Origin: Beijerinckiaceae bacterium
GTDB lineage: Bacteria > Pseudomonadota > Alphaproteobacteria > Rhizobiales > Beijerinckiaceae
Reading direction: 5' to 3'
NCBI GenBank assembly: GCA_019745195.1
Contig: JAIETL010000021.1
Span: 1-64,000, forward strand
Length of the DNA: 64,000 nt
A program made the translations under genes and the position numbers. Of this stretch, positions 1 to 7,784 are shown one piece after another. The notes below the pieces were generated by a model. It was not told where the DNA came from. It saw only the letters and a list, made by a program, of their open reading frames with translations, and ran no database searches. Within the stretch, counting starts at the first letter, position 1. Each line of letters starts with the position of its first letter.

Positions 1-216
1 GGTCATCGGCGATTGCCGGTTAGGTTTGGGTTGCGAACGCAAACCCTGAACCGAGAGATCCCCGATGACCGACGAGAACGATTCGAGCCGACGGCACGAT
101 AATCCCGGCGCCCATCGCGAATTCGGCAGACTGGAGCGGTGTTGGGGCAAATATTGGGGTGTTTGTTGAAATTACCAGAAGATACCGAATTGATTCAGGT
201 ATTTGATCGAATTCCA
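1..216. other. Window-edge region with nested inverted repeats
   Basis: No recognisable gene. The first 9 bases (GGTCATCGG) are exactly inverted at 62-70, enclosing a second imperfect inverted repeat at 28-46 (GGGTTGCG / CGCAAACCC). A 34-codon open frame starting with ATG at 65 and ending at 169 follows a GAGAG-like ribosome site, but nothing about its product is recognisable. The structure could be the 3' end or attenuator of a gene lying left of the window. Confidence 0.3.
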
Positions 217-307
217 TGGCGGACAGGGCGGGATTCGAACCCGCGATACGGTTTCCCGTATACACACTTTCCAGGCGTGCGCCTTCAACCACTCGGCCAC
301 CTGTCCG
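217..307 (-). tRNA. tRNA-Ser (anticodon GGA)
   Basis: Read on the minus strand the segment folds as a class II tRNA. The 7-bp acceptor stem is CGGACAG / CTGTCCG, the D arm begins TGGCCGAG, the anticodon loop contains GGA, and there is a long variable arm (TACGG / CCGTA). The T arm has GGTTCGAATCC and the CCA end is encoded at 217-219. The long variable arm and GGA anticodon identify a serine tRNA reading UCC/UCU. Confidence 0.95.
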
Positions 308-453
308 GCGGGCTGCTTATGACCGCCGCGCCGGTGACTTTCAAGGGCCGATCGCATCGTTCCGTCACAATCGGAAAGGCGCGGCATCCCGGTTGCAATG
401 ACGGGCGCGAATGGGCACATCCGGTCTGCGGGGCGGCGCGTAGGTTTTGGCGG

Positions 454-777
454 ATGATCAGGTTCCTGGTGCGGTTGCTCGGTTATGGCCTTGTCGCGGC
501 CGGCTTCGTCTCGCTCGTGATCGACGGGGCCCGCTCGATCGCCAATTCCGCGCCGATGATCACGCCGCTGGGCGAGACGCTGTCCCTGCTGCTGCGCGAG
601 CGCTACGCGCTGATCCAGCCCGCGATCGAGCGCAACATCCATCCGCTGCTATGGGACCCGGTGCTGCTCTGGGTGACGCTGGCGCCGACCGCGCTGGTGG
701 CGCTCGGGCTCGGCTTCCTGCTGGTGCGGCTCGGCGCGAGACCCGACGCGGAGATCGGCATCGTCACGCGACGGTGA
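454..777 (+). CDS. Small inner-membrane protein, unknown function
   Basis: A 107-residue protein with a hydrophobic stretch at about residues 4-25 and a second at about 71-95, ending in a short charged tail. The start is the ATG at 454, immediately followed by [12 protein letters not shown]. The open frame extends further upstream, but only through low-quality sequence overlapping the tRNA region. The two membrane segments flank an amphipathic portion of about 45 residues that would face one side of the membrane. It precedes msrA on the same strand by 83 bp. I do not recognise a family and assign no function. Confidence 0.65.
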   Translation: MIRFLVRLLGYGLVAAGFVSLVIDGARSIANSAPMITPLGETLSLLLRERYALIQPAIERNIHPLLWDPVLLWVTLAPTALVALGLGFLLVRLGARPDAEIGIVTRR

Positions 778-860
778 AGCGCCGTGCGCCGGCTTTGGCC
801 TGTGCGAAAGACACGGGAATGCCTATCTTGGCCTCTACAGAGCCGATGATGGAGCCGACC

Positions 861-1517
861 ATGTTCTTCATGCGCAAGAAATCCGAACTGCCGCAGCCGG
901 GCCAGGCGCTGCCGGGCCGCGCTGCAGCGATCCCGACCGCCGAGCGGCATTTCCTGAACAAGAGGCCGCTGAAAGGACCTTATCCGGAAGGCCTGCAGAC
1001 GGCCGTCTTCGGGATGGGCTGCTTCTGGGGCGTAGAGCGCAAGTTCTGGCAGCTCGGCGAGGGCGTCTTCGTCACGGCCGTCGGCTATGCAGCCGGCCAG
1101 ACGCCGAACCCGACCTATGAGGAGGTCTGTTCGGGCATGACCGGGCACAACGAGGTGGTGCTCGTGGTGTTCGATCCGCAAAAGCTGCCTTACGAGACGC
1201 TGCTCAAGACGTTCTGGGAGAGCCACGACCCGACGCAGGGGATGCGCCAGGGCAACGATTCCGGTACGCAATACCGCTCCGGCATCTATGTCGCGAATGC
1301 CGACCAGCGCGAGGCGGCCGAACGCTCGAAGACCGAGTACCAGCGCGCCCTCAAGGCGCGGGGCTATGGGCCGATCACTACGGAAATCCTCGATGCGACG
1401 GAATTCTACTTCGCCGAGGACTATCACCAGCAATATCTCGCCAAGAACCCGGCCGGCTATTGTGGCTTGGGCGGCACGGGCGTGACCTGCCAGATCGGCA
1501 CCGGCGTCGCAGCCTGA
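861..1517 (+). CDS. msrA: Peptide-methionine (S)-S-oxide reductase MsrA
   Basis: Repairs oxidised methionine by reducing S-methionine sulfoxide in proteins or free form, with thioredoxin as final reductant. The 218-residue protein carries the family signature GCFWG with the catalytic Cys at residue 54. Downstream are the [24 protein letters not shown] and YRSGIY regions typical of MsrA. Two C-terminal cysteines (about 201 and 210) are placed to act as resolving residues. The start was set at ATG 861 because GGAG lies 6-7 bases upstream; ATGs at 846 and 849 are in frame but lack that spacing. A hairpin terminator follows. msrQ, for a different methionine-sulfoxide system, lies about 17 kb away. 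Confidence 0.95.
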   Translation: MFFMRKKSELPQPGQALPGRAAAIPTAERHFLNKRPLKGPYPEGLQTAVFGMGCFWGVERKFWQLGEGVFVTAVGYAAGQTPNPTYEEVCSGMTGHNEVVLVVFDPQKLPYETLLKTFWESHDPTQGMRQGNDSGTQYRSGIYVANADQREAAERSKTEYQRALKARGYGPITTEILDATEFYFAEDYHQQYLAKNPAGYCGLGGTGVTCQIGTGVAA

Positions 1518-1543
1518 GCGCGAACCGCCCGGCGAATTCCGGA

Positions 1544-1575
1544 AGCCCCGCGAGCTCCGCTTGCGGGGCTTCTTC
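1544..1575 (+). terminator. Rho-independent terminator after msrA
   Basis: The 8-bp arms AGCCCCGC and GCGGGGCT are separated by an 11-base loop and followed by a T-rich TCTTC stretch. It lies 27 bp after the msrA stop. Confidence 0.7.
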
Positions 1576-1618
1576 GCATCGTGGCAGAAGCGAGGGCCAG
1601 CGACCGACGGGACCGACG

Positions 1619-2173
1619 ATGAGCGAGCACGCAGAGAAAGCCGGACCGGCGGACTACACCCCCAACCGGGTCGAACGGAAACTGGAGGGTTTTCTCTCCG
1701 CCAGCCGCTGGCTGCTGGCGCCGTTTTATGTCCTGCTGGTGGTCGCGCTCGGCGGGCTCCTGCTCAAGGCGCTGCAGGAGGCCTGGCACTTCATCAGCCA
1801 CGTCTTCACCGCCACCGAGGCCGAGGTCATCCTCGGCGTTCTCTCGCTGATCGACCTGACCTTCACCGGCTCGCTGATCGTGATCGTGATCTTTTCGGGT
1901 TACGAGAATTTCGTCTCGAAGATCGATGCGGGCCGGCATCGCAACTGGCCGGAATGGATGTCGCGGATCGACTTCTCCGGGCTGAAGCTCAAGCTGATCT
2001 CGTCGATCGTCGCGATCTCGGCGATCCAGGTGCTGAAGGCCTTCATGAACGTGAAGGCGACCAGCGACCGCGACCTGATGTGGCTCGTGATCATTCATGT
2101 CGTCTTCGTCGGCTCGGGCCTGCTGATGGCGTGGACGGACCGGATTTCGGGCGAGGGCGGCAAGGGTCACTGA
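1619..2173 (+). CDS. YqhA/UPF0114-family membrane protein
   Basis: A 184-residue polytopic membrane protein with hydrophobic segments at about residues 31-50, 68-92, 122-140 and 149-170. The motif FSGYENFVSK after the second segment and the overall plan match the UPF0114 (YqhA) family, whose biochemical role is not established. It follows the msrA terminator, so it is probably transcribed from its own promoter. The ATG at 1619 is preceded by a weak GACGGGACC stretch rather than a strong ribosome site. Family assignment is good; function is unknown. Confidence 0.8.
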   Translation: MSEHAEKAGPADYTPNRVERKLEGFLSASRWLLAPFYVLLVVALGGLLLKALQEAWHFISHVFTATEAEVILGVLSLIDLTFTGSLIVIVIFSGYENFVSKIDAGRHRNWPEWMSRIDFSGLKLKLISSIVAISAIQVLKAFMNVKATSDRDLMWLVIIHVVFVGSGLLMAWTDRISGEGGKGH

Positions 2174-2296
2174 CCTTGCAGGCGGCGGGCGTTGCGCCGA
2201 CGCATCAGCGCGTCAACTGGGCAGCGTCACAAGATTTCGGTTGATCGGCGGGCCAAAGCCCAAGACAGTGCCTCCCTTCACCGGGAGATCGACCTC

Positions 2297-3277
2297 ATGT
2301 CACTGCATTTTCGCTCGAAATTCGCTGCCGCGGGCCTCGCGCTCGGCGGCGTCGCGCTGGCGGCCGGCGTCGCGCTCGCCCAGGCCCCGGCCTTCTTCCG
2401 GATCGGCACCGGCGGCACGGCGGGCACCTACTACCCGATCGGCGGGCTGATCGCGAACGCGATTTCGACGCCGCCGCAACTGGTCTCGACCGCGGTCGCC
2501 AGCAACGGTTCGGTCGCCAATGTCAACGCCATCGTCGGCGGCGCGGCCGAGTCGGGCTTCGTCCAGGCCGACGTCGCCTACTGGGCCTATTCCGGCACGG
2601 GCGTGTTCGAGGGCAAGCCGAAGATCGCCGATCTGCGCTCGATCGCCAACCTCTACCCCGAGAGCGTGCATCTGGTGGTGCGTAAATCGGCCAATGTGAA
2701 GAGCGTCGCCGATCTCAAGGGCAAGAAGGTTTCGATCGACGAGCCGGGCTCGGGCACGCTGCTCAACGCCAAGGCAATCCTGGCCGCCTTCGGCGTCGGC
2801 GAGAAGGACATCACGCCTGAATATCTCAAGCCCAACCAGGCGGCCGAGAAGATGAAGGACGGCTCGGTCGACGCCTTCTTCTTCACCGGCGGGTTCCCGG
2901 CGGCGGCGATCTCGGAGCTGGCCTCGACCGGCTCGGGCATCGACATCCTGCCGATCACCGGGCCTGCGGCCGAGAAGCTCGCCAAGGACTTCCCCTTCTT
3001 CGCCGTCGACGAGATTCCGGCCGGCACCTACAAGGATGTCGGCGCGGTCAAGACGGTCGCGGTCGGCGCGCATTGGGTGACCTCGGCAAAGGTGTCGACC
3101 GATACGGTCTATGCCGTGACCAAGGCGCTCTGGAGCGACAAGACCCGCGCCGCGCTCGATTCCGGCCACGCCAAGGGCAAGGCGATCCAGAAGGCGACCG
3201 CGCTGCAGGGTCTGCTCGGCGTGCCGCTGCATCCCGGCGCGGAGAAGTTCTACAAGGAAGCGGGGTTGCTGAAGTAA
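2297..3277 (+). CDS. TAXI-family TRAP transporter substrate-binding protein
   Basis: Periplasmic receptor that captures a solute and delivers it to a TRAP permease. The 326-residue protein has a Sec signal peptide of about 29 residues ending in AQA. The mature start FRIGTGGTAGTYYPIGGLIA is the hallmark of TAXI proteins, and DLKGKKVSIDEPGSGT and DAFFFTGGFPAAAI are further family-typical segments. The fused permease gene for the same system starts 250 bp downstream, separated by two palindromic repeats (A1 and E4). TAXI systems commonly import dicarboxylates or glutamate-like compounds, but the ligand cannot be read from the sequence. Confidence 0.9.
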   Translation: MSLHFRSKFAAAGLALGGVALAAGVALAQAPAFFRIGTGGTAGTYYPIGGLIANAISTPPQLVSTAVASNGSVANVNAIVGGAAESGFVQADVAYWAYSGTGVFEGKPKIADLRSIANLYPESVHLVVRKSANVKSVADLKGKKVSIDEPGSGTLLNAKAILAAFGVGEKDITPEYLKPNQAAEKMKDGSVDAFFFTGGFPAAAISELASTGSGIDILPITGPAAEKLAKDFPFFAVDEIPAGTYKDVGAVKTVAVGAHWVTSAKVSTDTVYAVTKALWSDKTRAALDSGHAKGKAIQKATALQGLLGVPLHPGAEKFYKEAGLLK

Positions 3278-3295
3278 GGTGCGGGTAGCACCGCC

Positions 3296-3381
3296 GTCTT
3301 TGCGAGGAGCGTAGCGACGAAGCAATCCAGCGGGCGTAGAGCACGCGGCTCTGGATTGCTTCGCTGCGCTCGCAATGACGG
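3296..3381. repeat. Palindromic repeat family A, copy 1
   Basis: Imperfect palindrome whose arms contain GCGAAGCAATCCAG-like and CTGGATTGCTTCGCTGCGC segments, ending in CTCGCAATGACGGG. It shares its arms with the elements at 12629-12708 and 62879-62955. It sits between the TAXI receptor gene and its permease gene. The left arm is partly diverged (GCGAGGAGCGTAGCGACGAAG). Confidence 0.85.
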
Positions 3382-3406
3382 GTTTGTCTCATCCTGAATC
3401 GTCCTG

Positions 3407-3504
3407 CCCTCACCCCTGCCCCTCTCACTGATCTCGGGCTCGCCCGAGATCAGCACTCCGAGTGAGCGAAGTCGGAAACATCCGACTTCGCTGCGGGAGA
3501 GGGG
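3407..3504. repeat. Palindromic repeat related to family E (E4), with two internal hairpins
   Basis: The outer parts (CCCTCACCCCTGCCCCTCTC and GCGGGAGAGGGG) resemble family E. Inside are two perfect hairpins: an 11-bp stem with loop CTCG at 3428-3453 and a 10-bp stem with loop AACA at 3467-3490. It ends 23 bp before the TRAP permease start codon, so it would lie in the leader of that gene. Confidence 0.75.
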
Positions 3505-3527
3505 TTCTCCGTCGAGTTTCCTCTGCC

Positions 3528-5693
3528 ATGACCGCCCAGCCCTCCGCCGCCGAACTCGCAAAACTCGAGGAAGAGCTCGATCCCGAGATGCAGTTCCGCA
3601 AGGTGCCGCATCGCACGGCGCTGATCGTCGGCGGGCTTCTGCTCGCGCTGTCGGCCTTCCATTACTACACCGCAGGCTTCGGCCTGATGCGGGAGACGAC
3701 GCATCGCGGCATCCATCTCGCCTTCGTGCTCGGGCTGATCTTCCTCGTCTTCTCCGCGCGCAAGAGCGATGCAGGGTTCGTTCATCCCTCGACGACATTC
3801 AGGCCCGGCGGCATTCCGCTCTACGACTGGGTCTTCGCCGTCGCGGTCGCCGTTTCCAGCCTGTATGTGCCTTGGATCTTCGAGGACATGGTCTTCCGGA
3901 TCGGCAACCCGTCGATGCTCGACGTGGTCATGGGCTCGATCACCATCATCCTGATGATCGAGGCGACGCGGCGCGCCATCGGCTGGGGGCTGCCGATCAT
4001 CGCGCTCTTCGCCATGGTCTATGCGCTCTACGGCAACTGGTTTCCCGGCATCTTCCTGCATCCGGGCGCGACCTGGGCGACGCTGGTCAACCATCTCTAT
4101 CTGACCAGCCAGGGCGTCTACGGCGTCGCGCTCGGCGTCGTCGCGACCTATGTCTTCCACTTCGTCCTGTTCGGCGTGCTCGCCACCCGCATCGGGCTCG
4201 GCCGGCTGTTTCTCGGCGTCGCGGCGGCTGTGGCGGGTCGCTTCGCGGGAGGGCCGGCGAAGGTCTCGATCTTCGGCTCGGCGCTGTTTGGGATGATCTC
4301 GGGTTCGTCGGTCGCCAACACCGTCACCGTCGGCTCGCTGACGATCCCGATGATGATCCGGCTCGGCTACCAGCGGCACTTCGCGGCAGCCGTGGAATCG
4401 ACTGCCGCGACGGGGGGCCAGATCACGCCCCCGATCATGGGCGCTGCCGCCTTCCTGATGGTCGAGTTCCTCAACCTGCCCTACGCCACCATCGTCATCG
4501 CCGCGATCATCCCGGCCTTCATGCATTTCTTCGGCGTGCTGATGCAGGTGCATTTCGAGGCGCGCAAGAACGGCATGAAGGGCATGACCGACGCCGACGC
4601 GCCCAAACTCTCCGAAGTCTTCGCCCGCGACTGGCCGACCATCGCGCCGCTGTTTGCGCTGATCATGGTGCTGTTCACCGGCTACACGCCCTACCTCGCC
4701 GCCTTCTGGGGCATCACCGGCTGCATGCTGGTCGGCCTCGCGCAGCACCGCGCGGCTTCGGCCATGGTCTTCGCGCTCGCCATCGGCATCGCCGCCCCGA
4801 CCGAGTTCCTGCGCGTGCCGGGCGTCAACTTCGCCTTCACGGTGGCCGCCTTCGCGGTGATGGCCCATGGCGTGCTGATGCGCACGGCGGAAGGGCGCAA
4901 GCGTGCCAGCGACATGGTCGACGCCTTCATCCTCGGCGCGAAATACGCCATCGGCGTCGGCGCGGCGGCCGCCACCGTCGGCATCATCGTCGGCGTGGTG
5001 ACGCTGACCGGCGTCGGCTTCAAAATCTCCTGGATCGTCACCTCGCTCGCCGACCAGTGGGCGCGCGGCGTCACCGGGCTTTTGCCCTTCCTGCCCTTCG
5101 ACCTGAAGAGCGCGACGCTGTTCTTCACCCTGCTGCTGACCGGCATGGTCTGCATCCTGCTCGGCTGCGGCGTGCCGACGACCGCGAACTACATCATCAT
5201 GGTGACGGTCGCCGCGCCGGCGCTCGGCATGCTCGGGGTCAACCCGCTCGTGGCGCATTTCTTCGTGTTCTATTACGGCGTGCTGGCCGACATCACGCCG
5301 CCGGTCGCGATCGCCGCCTATGCCGGGGCGAGCATGGCCGGCGCGGACCCCTTCAAGACCGGCAACACCGCCTTCCGCCTAGCGCTCGGCAAGGTGCTGG
5401 TGCCTTTCGTCTTCGTGTTCTCGCCCTCCATGCTGATCATGGCGCCGGGTTTCACCTGGAGCGAACTGATCGGCTCGACGGCGTCCTGCATCGCCAGCAT
5501 CACCCTGCTTTCGGCCGCCTTCGCCGGCTGGTTCCTCGCGCCGTTGCGGATGTGGGAGCGCTGGCTGATCGCGCTCGCGGCGCTGCCGATGATTCTGGCG
5601 ACGCCGACGAGCGTGATGATCGGCCTCGCCATCGCCGCGCCCGTGCTGCTGCGGCAGATCGCGGCGCGGAAAGCGGCGCTGGCAGCCGCGTGA
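3528..5693 (+). CDS. TRAP transporter fused permease (DctQ-DctM type)
   Basis: A 721-residue integral membrane protein combining the small (4-helix) and large (12-helix) TRAP permease subunits in one chain, as is usual for TAXI systems. The large-subunit core is seen in the segments ending GSSVANTVTVGSLTIPMM and ATGGQITPPIMGAAAFLM, and again in GCGVPTTANYIIMV and GVLADITPPVAIAAYAGA. The start is placed at ATG 3528 (MTAQPSAAELAK). An in-frame GTG at 3462 lies inside repeat E4 and would add 22 unlikely residues. A bidirectional terminator follows at 5697. Confidence 0.9.
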   Translation: MTAQPSAAELAKLEEELDPEMQFRKVPHRTALIVGGLLLALSAFHYYTAGFGLMRETTHRGIHLAFVLGLIFLVFSARKSDAGFVHPSTTFRPGGIPLYDWVFAVAVAVSSLYVPWIFEDMVFRIGNPSMLDVVMGSITIILMIEATRRAIGWGLPIIALFAMVYALYGNWFPGIFLHPGATWATLVNHLYLTSQGVYGVALGVVATYVFHFVLFGVLATRIGLGRLFLGVAAAVAGRFAGGPAKVSIFGSALFGMISGSSVANTVTVGSLTIPMMIRLGYQRHFAAAVESTAATGGQITPPIMGAAAFLMVEFLNLPYATIVIAAIIPAFMHFFGVLMQVHFEARKNGMKGMTDADAPKLSEVFARDWPTIAPLFALIMVLFTGYTPYLAAFWGITGCMLVGLAQHRAASAMVFALAIGIAAPTEFLRVPGVNFAFTVAAFAVMAHGVLMRTAEGRKRASDMVDAFILGAKYAIGVGAAAATVGIIVGVVTLTGVGFKISWIVTSLADQWARGVTGLLPFLPFDLKSATLFFTLLLTGMVCILLGCGVPTTANYIIMVTVAAPALGMLGVNPLVAHFFVFYYGVLADITPPVAIAAYAGASMAGADPFKTGNTAFRLALGKVLVPFVFVFSPSMLIMAPGFTWSELIGSTASCIASITLLSAAFAGWFLAPLRMWERWLIALAALPMILATPTSVMIGLAIAAPVLLRQIAARKAALAAA

Positions 5694-5696
5694 CGC

Positions 5697-5725
5697 GAAA
5701 AAGGGCGGCGCGAGCCGCCCTTCTC
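5697..5725. terminator. Bidirectional terminator between TRAP permease and peroxidase
   Basis: Stem AAGGGCGGC / GCCGCCCTT with a GCGA tetraloop, flanked by A-rich sequence on the left and TTCT on the right. It sits between two convergent genes and can serve both. Confidence 0.75.
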
Positions 5726-5741
5726 ATAACGGAGCGGACTC

Positions 5742-7340
5742 TCAACCGATCGGGTTGATATCGTCCACCAGCCGCAGCAGATCGACCATGGTGAATGTTC
5801 CAGCCTTCGCCGAGGGCAGCGTCGGCTTCCAGTTCTTCTCGCGCCAGATATAGGATTGCGGGTCGCCATGGACGAGGCCGACGAAGACCTCCGAGACGAT
5901 GACCGAGCCGACAGGCCCGAGCCGCTCGCCGTTCTTGCGGACCTGCGCTTCCTTGAGGATGTAGTACCAGAGCGGGGTCGCCTTATCGAGACCCTGCTTC
6001 TTCGCCTCGATCCCGTCGGGCCCGGTCGCGATTTCGGCCGGCGTCAGCGGGTTCTTGACCTTGAGATGGGCCGCCACGTCCTGTCCTGACGGCAATCCCA
6101 GCATGACGCCGCGCTTGAGGTTGCGGAAGGCGAGATTGCCGCCGCCGCCCGGCAGATTGTGCAGTTCCTCGACGAGAAGCGGATCGAGCCGCCTTGTCGG
6201 GTTGAAGGCGAAGTTCGGCGTGCCTGCCGGCGTGCCGAGATCGTAGAAACGCCGCCAGTCGATGATCCAGTTGCTCGGCAGTTTTTCGACCGGAAGCGGC
6301 CCGCCCGGCGGTGGATTGGGCATCAGGTCGCCGATGATCTGCCCGGACAGCCCGGTGAAGCCGAAGAGCAGGTCGAAGCCGATGTCCTGGAATACGCGGT
6401 TGTGGCTGTAGCGCTGCCTGACCATCGAATGGCCGAGCCGGTAGGCTGCGGCCGAGAACTCGACCGGCATGTAGGGCGTGCGCTTGAAGCGGTAGAACTT
6501 GCGCCCGTCATGCAGGATCTTGGCAACGATGCCGGGCTCGGTCAGGCGCTCGACGAAATCATGCAGCACGAGCCACTGGTAGTGCCAGGTGACGATGCGG
6601 CGCGCCTCGGCGAAGAGATCGAGCGGCGGATTGGCCCCTCCGCTGAGGATGTCGCAGACCTTGTTGTGGAACTTCAGGAAGGCGAGATGGGTCTGCGCCA
6701 CCAGCAGGTTCTCGTCGTTGCGGTGGTCGCCGATGATCGCCATGCCCTCGGGCGAGCGCGGCAGATCGTTGAAAAAGTCGCCGGTGACGCCGCCGAAGCC
6801 GACGGTGATGTTCTTGCCGATCACGAATTTCGGGCCGTGCTTGGAGAAACCCGGGCCGCTGCGCGCATAAAGCTGCGGCGAGCCGTCCGGCCCCAAGCCG
6901 TAGAGCGCGTCGAGATCGAGGCTCGGCGTGCGAAAATTCTCGACGCCGAGCGGGTCCTTCTGCTTGTCGCCGAGCGAGGTCAGATCGAGCGTGATGTCGT
7001 GATCGACGAACTGCCCGAGATAGGTGAAGCCGGCCGGGATGTTGGGATTGTCTTTGGCGGTGTCGGCCGGGTCGGCGTCGAGCATCGCCTCGGCCAGCGC
7101 CTTGAGCTTGGCGTCCGAGACCTGCAGCGGCGCAAGTTTCGGAAACATCCGGCCGAACATGCCGGGGTCCTTGTGTCCCGATAGCGCATCCAGCACCTCG
7201 CGGGTGGCGTGCCGGCCGGCGAGGCCGTGGCCGGGCGTGACCTTGACGGCGTTGGCCTTGGCCATCGGCGTGATCAAGAGTTCGGCGGGAAGGCTCGCGC
7301 CCGATTTGGTGACGGGCGGCAATGTCGCGGTGTCAGGCAT
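5742..7340 (-). CDS. Animal-type haem peroxidase family protein
   Basis: A 532-residue member of the animal haem peroxidase superfamily, better known from myeloperoxidase and cyclooxygenase but also present in bacteria. The distal histidine motif FVDHDITLD places the His at residue 114. GDHRNDEN (about 204-211) supplies the expected catalytic Arg/Glu, and RLGHSMVRQRY gives the proximal haem-ligand His at about 304. No signal peptide or membrane segment is visible at the N-terminus (MPDTATLPPVTKSG). It is therefore probably cytoplasmic or exported by a non-classical route. The start at 7340 has AGGAG eight bases upstream. The gene stands alone, with a long AT-rich region upstream. Oxidation of halide or organic substrates with peroxide is expected from the family; the substrate is unknown. 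Confidence 0.88.
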   Translation of the reverse strand: MPDTATLPPVTKSGASLPAELLITPMAKANAVKVTPGHGLAGRHATREVLDALSGHKDPGMFGRMFPKLAPLQVSDAKLKALAEAMLDADPADTAKDNPNIPAGFTYLGQFVDHDITLDLTSLGDKQKDPLGVENFRTPSLDLDALYGLGPDGSPQLYARSGPGFSKHGPKFVIGKNITVGFGGVTGDFFNDLPRSPEGMAIIGDHRNDENLLVAQTHLAFLKFHNKVCDILSGGANPPLDLFAEARRIVTWHYQWLVLHDFVERLTEPGIVAKILHDGRKFYRFKRTPYMPVEFSAAAYRLGHSMVRQRYSHNRVFQDIGFDLLFGFTGLSGQIIGDLMPNPPPGGPLPVEKLPSNWIIDWRRFYDLGTPAGTPNFAFNPTRRLDPLLVEELHNLPGGGGNLAFRNLKRGVMLGLPSGQDVAAHLKVKNPLTPAEIATGPDGIEAKKQGLDKATPLWYYILKEAQVRKNGERLGPVGSVIVSEVFVGLVHGDPQSYIWREKNWKPTLPSAKAGTFTMVDLLRLVDDINPIG

Positions 7341-7784
7341 GGAAAATCTCCTGTCGCTATGGCGCGCGGCGGCGCCGCTCACGTGAAAGGTTCACCCCCC
7401 AAATCCCCATGGCTTCGATGCGATGCGCGCTCCCGTGGCGTCTGCGGCCTCCCTTGCGCAACCCGGATAGCGTCGATTTAGTTTTAAATTCGAAATGATC
7501 GTATTTATGTCGCGCATCGCGATTTTGTCTAATGCGAATCCTTTTCCATGACAAGCAAGCGTATTCGGTTTACAATTAAACTATCAGAATTTGCTATGAT
7601 CGTCGCCGCGATTGCTAGGTAATATCTTTTTCCTATGGCCCGCCACGACAACTGACGGTCGCGGTCTACTGAGTTTTTCGATTTCGAGACACGGCACAGA
7701 ATAACCCTCGAACAGGTTCACGTTCCGTTCTTGCCAGATGCGGTCGGCTCGACTAGGCTCCTCTTGGGACAGGGGCAGGCAGCG
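7341..7784. promoter_or_regulatory. AT-rich divergent intergenic region, no gene seen
   Basis: This 444-bp gap separates the divergent peroxidase and comM genes. The stretch from about 7475 to 7640 is clearly richer in A+T than anything nearby (for example GTTTTAAATTCGAAAT and TTTACAATTAAAC). It includes short dyads such as GCGCATCGCG. Short open frames cross it, but none has convincing composition or a ribosome site. It most likely holds the promoters and regulator sites of both genes; no specific operator could be identified. Confidence 0.5.

Noticed and set aside
3450-5258. A 602-codon minus-strand frame opposite the TRAP permease
   Set aside because: Its His/Asp/Arg/Glu-rich composition is the reverse image of hydrophobic membrane-protein codons; the permease on the other strand explains the open frame.
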